From assembly GCA_944325035.1 (NCBI GenBank), contig CALUYM010000003.1, positions 1 to 64,000 on the forward strand: 64,000 bases of DNA, written 5' to 3'. Numbering within the stretch: the first letter of the stretch is position 1; each line of letters begins with the position of its first letter. The notes below the pieces were generated by a model. It was not told the origin of the DNA and searched no databases. It worked only from the letters and a program-made list of their open reading frames with translations. Below, one piece after another: positions 45,492-55,645 of the stretch. Position numbers and translations under genes: made by a program. This DNA comes from an uncultured Anaeroplasmataceae bacterium. Its GTDB lineage: Bacteria > Bacillota_I > Bacilli_A > Acholeplasmatales > Anaeroplasmataceae.

Positions 45492-47410
45492 TACTATATT
45501 TAAAACCCTATTTTGAAAAGAAACCTTGGGCAGGTGATACTCTATCGGAGATATACGATTGCCCTAAGCAAACTGGAGAAGCCTGGATAGTTTCTGGTTA
45601 TGCTGGGAAATCATCTATTATATTAAACGGAAGATATCAGGGTCAAACATTAAGACATTTATGGCGTAAACATCCGGAATTGTTTGGATGCTTTGATGAA
45701 AAAGAATTTCCAATATTAATAAAATTAATTAATTCTAGTAGTGATTTATCTGTACAAGTACATCCTAATGACTATTATGCATTATCTAAGCACAATTCTT
45801 TAGGCAAATTTGAATGTTGGTATATATTGGATGGTAATAAAGCTTCCGATGTTATAGTTGGTATAAATGCTAAAAATCAAAAAGATGTTAGAATGTATAT
45901 TGATAATAATATTCTTTTACAAAAACTAATAAAAAGAAAAATTCAAAAAGATGATTTGGTTATTATTGAACCCGGAACAGTTCATGCCATTCAAGCCAAT
46001 TCATTTCTCCTTGAAGTTCAAGAATCATCAGATATAACATATAGATTGTTTGATTATAATCGTGAACCTAGACGAGAGTTGCATATTGAAGATTCGCTAA
46101 ATGTAATCAGATTTAATGATTCAAAAAATCCAGTTTATAAATTAAAAGAAAATGATGTGTTTACAAGTAAATATTTCGATATAACTAAACTTGATATTTC
46201 AGAAGAGCACTATATTGATATTCAAGAATATAGAATAATTTATGTTTTAGAGGGAAGTTGTTCCATTAATAACAATAGATTGACTAAAGGTAATGCAGTA
46301 GTTGTTACTATAGATGAAAACAATGTTGAAATTAAAGGTGATTCTAAATTGTTAATGATTACACCTAAAAAGAAAGGAAATAGGCCTAAAATGAGAAAAG
46401 TAGCATTAATAACCGGTATTGCTAGCCAAGATGGTTCATATTTAGCAGAATTTTTAATTAAAAAGGGTTATGAAGTTCATGGTCTAATAAATAGTCGTTC
46501 TTTAATTAATAAAGAATGTTTATCTACACTTGTCAATAATGATAGTATTATGGAACATTTATTATTCTTTCATTTAGGAGACATGACGGATTCATCAAAT
46601 TTAAATAGAATTATTGAAAAAATACGCCCAGATGAAATTTATCATCTAGCATCTCAATCACATGTAGATGCTTCATTTGAATTACCGGAATATACTGCTG
46701 ATGTTAATGCTTTAGGAACACTAAGATTAGTAGATGCGATAAAAAATAGTGAATTAAGAACAAAGTTGTTTAATGCATCAACATGTCAGTTATTTGAAGG
46801 AACTAATGATGGGAAAGCACAGAATGAAAATACACCATTTAATCCGAGAAGTCCATATGCAACTTCTAAATTATATGGACATTACATTGTAAAAAATTAT
46901 AGAGATGCATATAGTATATATGCAGTTAATGGAATTATGTTTAATCATTCATCTCCTAGGGAAGATGAAACCTTTGTTGGAAGAAAAATTACTAAAGCTG
47001 TAAAAAGAATTATTAAAGGTGAGCAAAAAACTTTAACAATAGGCAATTTATACAGTAAAAGAGATTGGGGATATGCACCAGATTTTGTTGAAGCTATGTG
47101 GTTATCGCTACAACAGGATAAACCAAATGATTATGTTTTTGCAACAGGAGAAACGCATTCGATAAAAGAATTTATTGAGCATGCATTTTCTTACGTAGGT
47201 ATTAAAATAAAGTGGGTGGGAAAAGGTGTTAATGAACAAGGAATTGATGAAAAAAAAGGTAATGTTTTAGTAAAAGTAGATCCATTGCTTTATCGTGTGT
47301 CAGAAATTGAGTATCTAAAAGGAGACTCTAGCAAAGCATATAAAGAATTAGGGTGGAAACATAAATATTCGTTTAGTGAATTAATTGCCATTATGATAGA
47401 TAATGAATAG
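45488..47410 (+). CDS. Fusion of mannose-6-phosphate isomerase (ManA) and a GDP-mannose 4,6-dehydratase-like protein
   Basis: A 640-residue protein. Residues 1-295 are a class I ManA-type isomerase with metal ligands in VQVHP (90-93), Glu109 and His166 in GTVHAI. Residues 302-640 resemble GDP-mannose 4,6-dehydratase, a short-chain dehydrogenase: TGIASQDGSYLAE (309-321) binds NADP, and Tyr457 and Lys461 lie in SPYATSK. The catalytic STSELYG of the family reads STCQLFEG (431-438), so the active-site Glu is Gln, and NHESPR reads NHSSPR. At the junction, Met302 (46391) is preceded by AAAGGAAA, so the dehydratase part may also start separately. With manC decayed, GDP-mannose must come from elsewhere. 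Confidence 0.85.
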   Translation: MILYLKPYFEKKPWAGDTLSEIYDCPKQTGEAWIVSGYAGKSSIILNGRYQGQTLRHLWRKHPELFGCFDEKEFPILIKLINSSSDLSVQVHPNDYYALSKHNSLGKFECWYILDGNKASDVIVGINAKNQKDVRMYIDNNILLQKLIKRKIQKDDLVIIEPGTVHAIQANSFLLEVQESSDITYRLFDYNREPRRELHIEDSLNVIRFNDSKNPVYKLKENDVFTSKYFDITKLDISEEHYIDIQEYRIIYVLEGSCSINNNRLTKGNAVVVTIDENNVEIKGDSKLLMITPKKKGNRPKMRKVALITGIASQDGSYLAEFLIKKGYEVHGLINSRSLINKECLSTLVNNDSIMEHLLFFHLGDMTDSSNLNRIIEKIRPDEIYHLASQSHVDASFELPEYTADVNALGTLRLVDAIKNSELRTKLFNASTCQLFEGTNDGKAQNENTPFNPRSPYATSKLYGHYIVKNYRDAYSIYAVNGIMFNHSSPREDETFVGRKITKAVKRIIKGEQKTLTIGNLYSKRDWGYAPDFVEAMWLSLQQDKPNDYVFATGETHSIKEFIEHAFSYVGIKIKWVGKGVNEQGIDEKKGNVLVKVDPLLYRVSEIEYLKGDSSKAYKELGWKHKYSFSELIAIMIDNE

Positions 47411-47428
47411 ACATGGGGAGAATTTAGT

Positions 47429-48205
47429 ATGAAAGAATATATTTTGTATCTAAATTTTAATATTGAGAGTATTGATAAAATAATTGAAAATATTGATCAA
47501 GATATAATAGCTAGAAAAAAGAGCTTGGTCATAACTCCAAATTTAGATTTTTTGCGTCTTGCATATAAAAACAAAGATTTTAGAAAAATAATTAATACTG
47601 CTGAGTATTCATTAATAGATGGAAAACCAATTGTTTGGTTAGCTAAAAAACAAAAGCTTAAAGTTAAAAAAATTTCTGGCTCTGATTTTGTTTATCCATT
47701 ATTAGACTTGGCTAATAGACGTAAATATAGTGTTCTAATATTTGGTGGTAAAGACGGTGTTGCTACTAAAGCTGCAAATAATATAAGAAAACAATATGGT
47801 AATATAAAATCAATTTATACATATACACCGCCGTTTGGTTATGAGAAAGATAAAGTTGAAACGGATAAATGTATTAATTTTATCAATTCATGTAATGCTG
47901 ATATTGTCCTTTTATGTACTGGTGCACCAAAAACTGAAAAATTTTATGCACAAAATAAAGAAGAATTATCAAATGCTATTTATCTTTCAATTGGAGCTAC
48001 TGTTGATTTTTTAGCTGGCAATATTAAAAGAGCACCAAAATGGATGTCTAATATTGGTCTAGAATGGTTATATAGACTATCTAAAGACTTTAAACGTTTA
48101 TTCAAAAGGTATTTACTAGATTTTGGTTTTTATTTAAAAATAAACTGGCTATTAAAATTTAATAAAAAGAAAATTAAAGAAAAAATAAATGAAATAGAGC
48201 TTTAA
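47429..48205 (+). CDS. WecG/TagA/CpsF family (GT26) glycosyltransferase
   Basis: A 258-residue GT26 enzyme that adds the second sugar, usually N-acetylmannosamine or a uronic derivative, to a lipid-linked first sugar at the membrane face. Family stretches are VITPNLDFLRLAYKNKDFR near 36-54, LIDGKPIVW near 66, GSDFVYPLL near 87 and a closing GLEWLYRLSKDFKRLFKRYL near 210-229, which gives an amphipathic membrane-binding tail. A GGGGAG ribosome site precedes the ATG. Confidence 0.9.
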   Translation: MKEYILYLNFNIESIDKIIENIDQDIIARKKSLVITPNLDFLRLAYKNKDFRKIINTAEYSLIDGKPIVWLAKKQKLKVKKISGSDFVYPLLDLANRRKYSVLIFGGKDGVATKAANNIRKQYGNIKSIYTYTPPFGYEKDKVETDKCINFINSCNADIVLLCTGAPKTEKFYAQNKEELSNAIYLSIGATVDFLAGNIKRAPKWMSNIGLEWLYRLSKDFKRLFKRYLLDFGFYLKINWLLKFNKKKIKEKINEIEL

Positions 48206-48232
48206 ATTGAAAAATTATACAATTCTACATAT

Positions 48233-49294
48233 ATGAGTTTCAGAAAGTTGGTGTATATTGTGAAAAAAATACTATATTTTACCAGAAAAATGGGACTAGG
48301 TGGTACTGAAAATATCATATTATCTTTGTGTAAGGAAATGAAAAAAGATTATGATATTACAGTTGTGTCTGCAGGTGGTGCAAATGTTGTTGCTTTAGAA
48401 AAAATGAATATTAAACATATAACTATACCAGATATTTCCACTAAAAATCCTATTAAAGTATTTAAAATTATAAAAGATTTAAAAAAAATCCTTAACAATA
48501 ATTTTGATATTGTGCATACCCATCATAGGATGGCAGCATTTTATTTAAAATTATTAATAAAGAGCAATAACACTAAATTTATACACACAATGCATAACTC
48601 TTTTTTTGATAAGATAAAAATGACTAGATATGCCTTAAAAAATGCTACTGTAGTTGCATGTGGAAACTCTGTAAAAGAAAATATTCAAACTGTATATAAT
48701 ATTAGCGATGTAGTGGTAATAAATAATGGTATAGACATTCATTATAATAAAGAGTGTATACTAGAAATAAAACAAGAAAGGCAAAAAAATCGGTATGTTT
48801 TTGGATTTGTTGGTAGATTAGCAAAACAAAAAGGAATTGATGTGCTACTAAACGCATTTAAATATATTGATAATGCTGCATTGTTTATATATGGAGATGG
48901 GGAACAAAAAAAAATATGTGATGATTATATTAAATTAAATGGATTGAGTAATAAAATTTTTATGATGGGTAAAACGGATAATCCATTAAACGTTATTGAA
49001 CAAATAGATTGTTTAATATTACCATCTAGGTGGGAGGGGCTTCCACTAAATATAATTGAAGCATTTGCTGTTAAGACATTAGTCTTATGTTCCGATATTG
49101 ATAATAATTTAGAACTGGTGGATGATCAGTGTGGTTATGTTTTTGAGAAGGATAATGTTCATGATTTGGTAGAAAAAATGAATTCTTTAATGAATGATGA
49201 TTCAAAAACTAAAATCGATAATGCGTTTGACAAATATATAAAGAGCTACACGTATGAAGATTTCATTACTAAGTATAATGAGATATACAAATGA
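48233..49294 (+). CDS. GT4-family glycosyltransferase
   Basis: A protein of up to 353 residues with a GT-B fold. The N-terminal glycine motif TRKMGLGGTENI is near residues 16-28 of the longest frame, FGFVGRLAKQKGIDVLLNAF starts the second domain near 196, and the catalytic EX7E region reads PSRWEGLPLNIIEAF near 262-276. The start is uncertain: in-frame GTG codons at 48251 and 48260 fit the family N-terminus better than the ATG at 48233, and none has a strong ribosome site. It presumably extends the lipid-linked oligosaccharide of this cluster. Confidence 0.85.
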   Translation: MSFRKLVYIVKKILYFTRKMGLGGTENIILSLCKEMKKDYDITVVSAGGANVVALEKMNIKHITIPDISTKNPIKVFKIIKDLKKILNNNFDIVHTHHRMAAFYLKLLIKSNNTKFIHTMHNSFFDKIKMTRYALKNATVVACGNSVKENIQTVYNISDVVVINNGIDIHYNKECILEIKQERQKNRYVFGFVGRLAKQKGIDVLLNAFKYIDNAALFIYGDGEQKKICDDYIKLNGLSNKIFMMGKTDNPLNVIEQIDCLILPSRWEGLPLNIIEAFAVKTLVLCSDIDNNLELVDDQCGYVFEKDNVHDLVEKMNSLMNDDSKTKIDNAFDKYIKSYTYEDFITKYNEIYK

Positions 49295-49309
49295 GCGAGG
49301 AAAATTGAG

Positions 49310-50380
49310 ATGAAAATATGTTTTTTTATAAATGATATGGGAATTGGTGGAGCACAAAGAGTTTGCAATAATCTTATTCAATATTTTAAGTCTAATTGTG
49401 ATGTTACATTATTACAAATAAACCCTTTAAGCAATAATCAAATGATGCACGATAATATAATTTCATTAAATTCTAAAAATAGATTATCTAGTTATGGGAA
49501 TTTGTTAAAATTTCTTAAAAAAAATTCGTTTGACATTATTTTTTCTTTTAGTGCGGAGTTAGGAATTTTAGTGTCTAAAGCCAAGAAAAAACTTAAAGGA
49601 AATTTTGTAAATATAAATAGATGTATTAATACATTATCATTAGAATATGCTAATTCATCTATTAAGAGACGTCTCTTCGTTAGAAAATATGTTAAACATT
49701 TTTATAAGGATGTTGATTGCGTTGTTTCTCAATCGCAGAATATGAAGGAGGATTTAATAAAAAATTTTGGTGTCCCTGAATATAAAATACATGTTATTAA
49801 TAATCCTGTTGATAAAAAATTTAATCTTGATAATAGTATTTCTAAAAGTATAGATATTCTATATGTTGGTAGGTTTGAAGCTCAAAAGAATTTAAATGAT
49901 TTATTGGATATTTTAAATGACGAAGAAATGAGAAAGTATAAATGTGTATTGGTAGGACAAGGCTCATTAGAAAGTAGTATAAAAAAAGAAATAGATGAAA
50001 AAAAATTAAATATAGAAGTTCATCCATTTTCAAACGAAATTGTTAATTATTATAGAAAAAGTAAATGTTTTGTATTATGCTCTCTATATGAAGGGTTTCC
50101 AAATACATTGCTTGAATCTATCGCTTGTGGAACACCTGTCGTCTCTTATGATTGTCAATCTGGACCAAGTGAAATTATTGAAACCACAAATGGTGTATTA
50201 GTAAAGTATTTAGATAAAGATGCTTTAAAAAAATCTATCCAATATGTATTAAATAAAACTTGGGATAATATTGTTATTAGCGAAAGTGCTAAAAAATATA
50301 ATTATGAAAATATAATGAATAAATATCAAGAATTATTTAAAATGGTATTAAATAATTCTAGAAAAAATAAAGGTGAGTAA
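49310..50380 (+). CDS. GT4-family glycosyltransferase
   Basis: A 356-residue GT-B enzyme. NDMGIGGAQRVCNNL is near residues 8-22, ILYVGRFEAQKNLNDLL near 183-199 and the EX7E donor site CSLYEGFPNTLLESIACGTPVVS near 257-279. The family includes GalNAc- and glucosyl-transferases of capsule and O-antigen clusters; donor and acceptor cannot be read here. It overlaps the polymerase gene by eight bases. Confidence 0.88.
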   Translation: MKICFFINDMGIGGAQRVCNNLIQYFKSNCDVTLLQINPLSNNQMMHDNIISLNSKNRLSSYGNLLKFLKKNSFDIIFSFSAELGILVSKAKKKLKGNFVNINRCINTLSLEYANSSIKRRLFVRKYVKHFYKDVDCVVSQSQNMKEDLIKNFGVPEYKIHVINNPVDKKFNLDNSISKSIDILYVGRFEAQKNLNDLLDILNDEEMRKYKCVLVGQGSLESSIKKEIDEKKLNIEVHPFSNEIVNYYRKSKCFVLCSLYEGFPNTLLESIACGTPVVSYDCQSGPSEIIETTNGVLVKYLDKDALKKSIQYVLNKTWDNIVISESAKKYNYENIMNKYQELFKMVLNNSRKNKGE

Positions 50381-51632
50381 TATGTCATTAATTTTATTTC
50401 TCTGTTGTTTGATGATTATAGAGCCTATATTATCAAATTATATTTCTTTTTTCTCATATTTAGATGAAATTATTACAATATTTATGTTATTTTCATATAT
50501 TTTAAAATCTACCAATTCTTTAAGGAACACCGGGAGAGTAAGCTATAAGTCTATTATATTTTTATTATCGTATTTGTGTTTTATTTTCTTTGGATTAATT
50601 GGAAATTATATATATGGATTTCAAAGTTCTAAAATTGCAATTTTTAAGGATATATTAGCTATATCAAAATTTATAATTTGTTATTTATATGCTAAGAGTT
50701 GTACTAAATTCTTAAGTGATAATTCACTAAATATTGGAATGTCTTTTTTAAGATTTTTAACTTTAATTATGTTCATTTGTTTACTTATACATTTTATACC
50801 TAGTGTCAATATATTTACAACGGGAGAATATAGATATAACATTAAGGTATATAGATTTTTATTTTCTCATCCAACATTTATGGTAGCTTCATGCGTTGCT
50901 ATGACAGCATTATTTTTACATTTTGGTAAAAAAAGTGATTATATTTTTATTTTTTTATTACAATTGATAATTTTGAGCGGTATGAGAACCAAAGGAATAG
51001 TTATTTTTAGTGTGCTAATTGCTATTATTTTACTAAAAAAATTAAACAAAATATTTGATCGTAAATCTTTTAAAGTAATTAGTTTTATAACTGTTTTAAT
51101 GGTACTTATAACTATATTATTAATGATTGATTCTAAAATTAATGAAACTTTTAAATATGGTTTACTAGCAGCTAGACCTGCTTTATATATTGTTTCAGGA
51201 AGGTTATTTGTTGATTGTTTTCCATTAGGTTCCGGATTTGGAAGTTTTGCATCATCAATATCTGGAGAATACTATTCTAATGTTTATTCTTTTTATGGTA
51301 TACAAAATGTAATCGGACTTACATCAGATAAATATAATTATATGGCAGATACATATTGGCCGTATATTTTAGGGCAATTTGGTTTAATTGGAACAATAAT
51401 CTACTTGTATATTCTTTTTATTATTTTTAAATATTTTATACAAAATATAAAAGATAAGAATTATACTGTACTATATATTCTTGCATATATATTATTTACA
51501 TCTGTTGTTGAAACTATATTCACTAATGTAACAATTATTCTAATGGGCCTAATATTAATACTTATGACAGTTAATAGTTGTAATTTAAAAAATTTTCAGG
51601 AAGATAATTTGAAGGTGTACACTGATGAGTAA
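50373..51632 (+). CDS. Wzy/O-antigen ligase-like polysaccharide polymerase
   Basis: A 419-residue, very hydrophobic protein with about ten to twelve membrane segments and one larger extracytoplasmic loop (about 265-330, containing GSGFGSFASSISGEYYS). Sequence conservation in this class is low; membrane layout, loop position and location between glycosyltransferases and a flippase identify it. It should polymerise repeat units on the outer face. It overlaps its neighbours by eight bases on each side. Confidence 0.8.
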   Translation: MSNMSLILFLCCLMIIEPILSNYISFFSYLDEIITIFMLFSYILKSTNSLRNTGRVSYKSIIFLLSYLCFIFFGLIGNYIYGFQSSKIAIFKDILAISKFIICYLYAKSCTKFLSDNSLNIGMSFLRFLTLIMFICLLIHFIPSVNIFTTGEYRYNIKVYRFLFSHPTFMVASCVAMTALFLHFGKKSDYIFIFLLQLIILSGMRTKGIVIFSVLIAIILLKKLNKIFDRKSFKVISFITVLMVLITILLMIDSKINETFKYGLLAARPALYIVSGRLFVDCFPLGSGFGSFASSISGEYYSNVYSFYGIQNVIGLTSDKYNYMADTYWPYILGQFGLIGTIIYLYILFIIFKYFIQNIKDKNYTVLYILAYILFTSVVETIFTNVTIILMGLILILMTVNSCNLKNFQEDNLKVYTDE

Positions 51633-53070
51633 GAGTGTTAAGATAAATGTTATTTATCAAATTATCTATCAATTAATAATGATTATTGTTCCAATTATTA
51701 CTATGCCTTATGTTTCGTCAAAACTTGGTGCTGAATTAATAGGAGATAATTCTTATGCAGTTACAATTGCAAACTATTTTGTTATTTTTTCCATGCTAGG
51801 ATTAAACAATCTTGGAACAAGAAAAATTTCTATGATAAAGCATAATAGGAATGAGTTAAATAAGACTTTTTCAGGATTGTTTATTTTACATATTTTCATT
51901 ACAATTCCTGTTATTATTTCCTACTGTTTGTTATGTGTGTTTTATAATTTTGAGAAAAAATATTTATTAATAATAAATGGAATTGCAATTATCACTTCGC
52001 TAGTTGATATTAATTGGTTTTTCTTTGGCTTAGAAAAATTCAAAATTACTGTAACGAGAAATTTAATAATTAAAGTAATTTCTGTAATTGCCATTTTTAT
52101 TTTTGTAAAAGATAAAAACGATTTGTGGATATATGCTTTAATTCTTGTCATTACTAATTTATTCAGTAATCTATATCTTTGGGTTATTGTTTTTAAAGAG
52201 GTAAGTTTTGTTCGTGTTGAATATTCAAGATTAAAGTCTTATATAAAACCACTATTTATTTTGTTTATTCCTGTAATAGCCGTTAGTGTTTTTCGGTATA
52301 TGGATAAAATCATGTTAGGTGTTTTTATGGAAAATAACATTGAACTAGGTTATTATGAACAAAGTGATAAGATAATTACAGTCGGTGTCTCAGTTGTCAC
52401 TGCAATAGGAACCGTTATGTTACCACATTGTTCTTCTTTGTTTTCACAAGGAAAGGATAAAGAAGCTCTATTTATAATTAAGCAGTCTAATTTGTTTTCA
52501 GCTTTTGCAAGTTGTGGAGTAGCATTTGGATTAATAACAATTAGACACTTAATTTCCACAGTATATTTGCCGGTTGAATTTGAAAAATGTGAAGATGTTA
52601 TTTTAGTATTATCTATTTCTATTATTTTTATTTCAATTGCAAATGTAGTACGAACACATTATCTTATTCCTAAATCAAAGGATACTATTTATGTTTTGTC
52701 AGCTATAATAGGAGCAGTAATAAATTTTATTTTCAACTTATTTTTTATTCGAAAATTTGGAGCTGTTGGAGCTGCAATAGGAACTCTAGCTGCCGAGTTA
52801 ATGGTAGCTATAATTCAAGTTGGTTCATGCAAGAAAGAACTACCTATCTTTAAAATGATTATTGAGTATATTCCTTTTATGTTTTTTGGAATTTTAATGA
52901 TTTTCCTTACACCACTATTAACAAATAGAATTCAAGACGGCTGGATAAAGTTAATTTTACAAATAATAGTTGGTGGTGGAATTTATGCTATTTTGTCCAC
53001 TTTATATTTTGTTTTATTGAAAAAGGAATATTTAAAAATAAAAAAAGACAAAAAATTTGAAAAATCTTAA
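51625..53070 (+). CDS. Wzx-type polysaccharide flippase
   Basis: A 481-residue membrane protein of the MOP superfamily with about fourteen segments. The opening KINVIYQIIYQLIMIIVPIITMPYVSSKLGA and the GVYSYA-like IGDNSYAVTIANYFVIFSMLGLNNLGTRKI pattern (quoted across residues 5-68) are typical of the family. It moves the lipid-linked repeat unit across the membrane before the polymerase acts. Confidence 0.9.
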   Translation: MSKSVKINVIYQIIYQLIMIIVPIITMPYVSSKLGAELIGDNSYAVTIANYFVIFSMLGLNNLGTRKISMIKHNRNELNKTFSGLFILHIFITIPVIISYCLLCVFYNFEKKYLLIINGIAIITSLVDINWFFFGLEKFKITVTRNLIIKVISVIAIFIFVKDKNDLWIYALILVITNLFSNLYLWVIVFKEVSFVRVEYSRLKSYIKPLFILFIPVIAVSVFRYMDKIMLGVFMENNIELGYYEQSDKIITVGVSVVTAIGTVMLPHCSSLFSQGKDKEALFIIKQSNLFSAFASCGVAFGLITIRHLISTVYLPVEFEKCEDVILVLSISIIFISIANVVRTHYLIPKSKDTIYVLSAIIGAVINFIFNLFFIRKFGAVGAAIGTLAAELMVAIIQVGSCKKELPIFKMIIEYIPFMFFGILMIFLTPLLTNRIQDGWIKLILQIIVGGGIYAILSTLYFVLLKKEYLKIKKDKKFEKS

Positions 53071-53147
53071 GTTGGAATTATTTTTTAAATTATCAAGTTA
53101 CAATACAATAATTAGTATATATAAATTATGATGTAGGAGAAAGACTA

Positions 53148-53594
53148 ATGAATAAATTTTTAAGAAAAGTTATATTTCATTTTACATATCCAGAACGAAA
53201 AGTTAAGAAACTTTTAAGAAAATATAAAAAGAAAAAAAGTATTTTGATACAAAATAAATTAAGAAAGAAGTATAACATATTGATTGGTACTAATGCTGTT
53301 ATAGGTTCTAATTTATCTATAATCCATCCAATGAATATTGTTATAGGACGTGATGTAATATTAGGAGATAATATCACAATATACCATAATGTGACAATTG
53401 GTCAAAAGAATAATCAATTTCCAACAATAGGAAACAATGTAATTATATATCCAAATTCAGTTATTATTGGTAACATAAATGTTGGCGAAAATTCTATTAT
53501 AGGCGCTGGCTCTGTTGTAACAAAAGATGTTCCTTCTAATTCGATAGTCGGCGGAAATCCTGCCAAAATAATAAATAAAAATGAAAAATTATGA
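53148..53594 (+). CDS. Serine-acetyltransferase-like hexapeptide acyltransferase
   Basis: A 148-residue protein with a basic N-terminal region (about 1-45, many Lys and Arg) and a left-handed beta-helix. The catalytic His is in IYHNVTIG near 84 and the usual end reads [24 protein letters not shown]. Short CysE-like proteins of this kind O-acetylate glycans in polysaccharide clusters. The start is preceded by AGGAGAAAG. Confidence 0.82.
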   Translation: MNKFLRKVIFHFTYPERKVKKLLRKYKKKKSILIQNKLRKKYNILIGTNAVIGSNLSIIHPMNIVIGRDVILGDNITIYHNVTIGQKNNQFPTIGNNVIIYPNSVIIGNINVGENSIIGAGSVVTKDVPSNSIVGGNPAKIINKNEKL

Positions 53595-53688
53595 TTTAGA
53601 ATTTTATGTTACTATTAAAATCTTATATATTTTATCTATTAAATGTTAATTAAATTATTATACTTATATTTTGATGGAGTACACACAA

Positions 53689-54231
53689 ATGAAAAAAATT
53701 TTGAAGATGATCGTTTATACCCTTACTCTTATTTATAACTCTATAATTAATAAAATTCCTAGTAGACACTTTAGAAAATGGTATCTCCAATTATTTGGGG
53801 CAAAGTTCGGAAAAAAAAGTTTTTTATTTAGAAGATGCGAAGTTTTAAAGCCTTATGGATTGAAAATTGGAAATAACGTATCAGTAGGTTGGTTTGCATC
53901 TTTAGATGCAAGAGGTGGACTTGAAATAGGAAACAATGTAAATATTTCCTCTTACGTAAAAATTATAACAGGTACACATGATATTGATTCTTTTGATTTT
54001 AAAGGTGTTTTTAAACAAGTGATTATAGAGGATAATGTTTGGATTTGTACAGGAGCAATTATACTGCCGGGAGTTAAGATTGGAAAAGGAGCTGTTGTTT
54101 CTGCTGGTGCTGTTGTTAGTAAAGATATTGAACCATATTCTGTAGTTGGTGGTGTACCAGCAAAACATATAAAATTTAGGAATGAAAAAAATTGTAATTA
54201 TATTGTTGGAACTACTACAATATTTCACTAA
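53689..54231 (+). CDS. WcaF/NodL-like hexapeptide O-acetyltransferase
   Basis: A 180-residue left-handed beta-helix acyltransferase. I place the start at the ATG at 53689, nine bases after GGAG at 53676-53679; longer forms from TTG or ATG upstream lack a ribosome site. The catalytic His is in ITGTHDIDSFDF, and the trimer end reads GAVVSAGAVVSKDI and VGGVPAKHI. It is a second, distinct acetyltransferase in the cluster, suggesting two decorations of the repeat unit. Confidence 0.82.
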   Translation: MKKILKMIVYTLTLIYNSIINKIPSRHFRKWYLQLFGAKFGKKSFLFRRCEVLKPYGLKIGNNVSVGWFASLDARGGLEIGNNVNISSYVKIITGTHDIDSFDFKGVFKQVIIEDNVWICTGAIILPGVKIGKGAVVSAGAVVSKDIEPYSVVGGVPAKHIKFRNEKNCNYIVGTTTIFH

Positions 54232-54460
54232 CAAATTATTATTTAAATATAAGAAAATATAATAAATATATAATATGTTTTGGATTATTTTATAAATAAA
54301 ACTTATCCAAATACAAATTAGAATAAAGCATAATAAGTAGTTATCTAAAATTACTACTAAACTTAAACATAATGAATTTTAAATTTTTATATAAAAAATG
54401 TTTTAATTATATAAACAAAATGTTAGGATAAAATAGTAGATATTGGGTTGGTGATAATTT

Positions 54461-55642
54461 ATGGATAAAAATTTTTTAAAAGAACATTATATAAAACATT
54501 ATGGATCATGTGATGATGTTTTATTCTCATATTGTCCATATAGAATTTGTCCATTGGGAGCCCACGTAGATCATCAGCACGGCTTTGTTACTGGCTTTGC
54601 TCTTAATTATGGAATAGGTATTTCATATTCTATTAATGATGACGATTTATGTCAAGTTGTCAGTCATAATTTTGAAAAAAGAAAAAGATTTAGAGTAACG
54701 GAAGTTTTGGAACAGCAAAATGATTGGTGCGACTATATAAGGGGTGGAGTCAAAGCTTTACAAAAACATGGATATATTTTAAAATACGGAATAAATGCAT
54801 ATATATTCGGGGAACTTCCTGTTGGTGGATTATCATCCTCTGCTGCTAATATTATTTCTTTTTTGATTGCTATATCAAAAGCTAATGGATTTAAATTATC
54901 AGATCAAGAATTAATTGATTATGCTTATGAATCAGAAACAGAATTTGTTGGAATGTCAATTGGAAAGCTTGATCAATCATGCGAGGTTCTATCAAAGAAA
55001 AATCAATTATTATTATTGGATACTAATAATGGAGTATACAGAACTATACCTCTGGGGAAAACGAACACAAGATATGAATTTTTAATCATTCATTGTGGTG
55101 CTGAACGTTTACTTGCTGAATCATCATATAACATTAGAGTTGATGAGTGTAAATCTGCTGCTTTTATAACTAATTCGTATTTGGGTATATATAAAAAATT
55201 TAGTGATACATTTTTAAGAGACTTGAAATATGAAGATTTTTTAAAATTTAAAGATATGATGCCAGTGGCATTTTCAAAACGAGCAATGCATTATTACACC
55301 GAAAATGAAAGAGTTCAAAAAGGAGCGAAATTCTGGGCTATGGGTGATATTTCATCATTTGGTAAAATGGTATCAGAGTCTGGGAAATCATCAATAGAGC
55401 TTTATGAAGCAGGATCAACATTATTAGTAGATTTATACAATATTATTGTAAAAATAAAAGGTGTATACGGAACTCGATTTATGGGTGGTGGATTTAATGG
55501 TGCATGCTTAGCAATTATCGATCCAATATATGAAAGCAGTATTATTGAATATATTAAGGCTGAATATGCTAAGTTACATCCTGAATATAAGGATAATATG
55601 CAAATATTTGTGTGTACATCTGAAGATGGAGTGGGTGAATAA
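54461..55642 (+). CDS. GHMP sugar-1-kinase, galacturonokinase/galactokinase-like
   Basis: A 393-residue GHMP kinase that should phosphorylate a sugar at C1. Residues 25-41 read CPYRICPLGAHVDHQHG, which resembles the plant galacturonokinase and arabinokinase branch (PYRICPLGAH) more than typical bacterial GalK (PGRVNLIGEH). The phosphate loop PVGGLSSSAAN is at 120-130 and the C-terminal GTRFMGGGFNGACLAI near 350. The next gene, a nucleotidyltransferase four bases away, would turn the sugar phosphate into an activated sugar. The exact sugar is an inference. Confidence 0.78.
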   Translation: MDKNFLKEHYIKHYGSCDDVLFSYCPYRICPLGAHVDHQHGFVTGFALNYGIGISYSINDDDLCQVVSHNFEKRKRFRVTEVLEQQNDWCDYIRGGVKALQKHGYILKYGINAYIFGELPVGGLSSSAANIISFLIAISKANGFKLSDQELIDYAYESETEFVGMSIGKLDQSCEVLSKKNQLLLLDTNNGVYRTIPLGKTNTRYEFLIIHCGAERLLAESSYNIRVDECKSAAFITNSYLGIYKKFSDTFLRDLKYEDFLKFKDMMPVAFSKRAMHYYTENERVQKGAKFWAMGDISSFGKMVSESGKSSIELYEAGSTLLVDLYNIIVKIKGVYGTRFMGGGFNGACLAIIDPIYESSIIEYIKAEYAKLHPEYKDNMQIFVCTSEDGVGE

Positions 55643-55645
55643 ATT

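Noticed and set aside
53902-54234. Minus-strand open frame of 110 codons opposite the acetyltransferase
   Set aside because: It is the antisense of a hexapeptide-repeat gene with a clear ribosome site and family motifs; the minus frame has no ribosome site or family resemblance.
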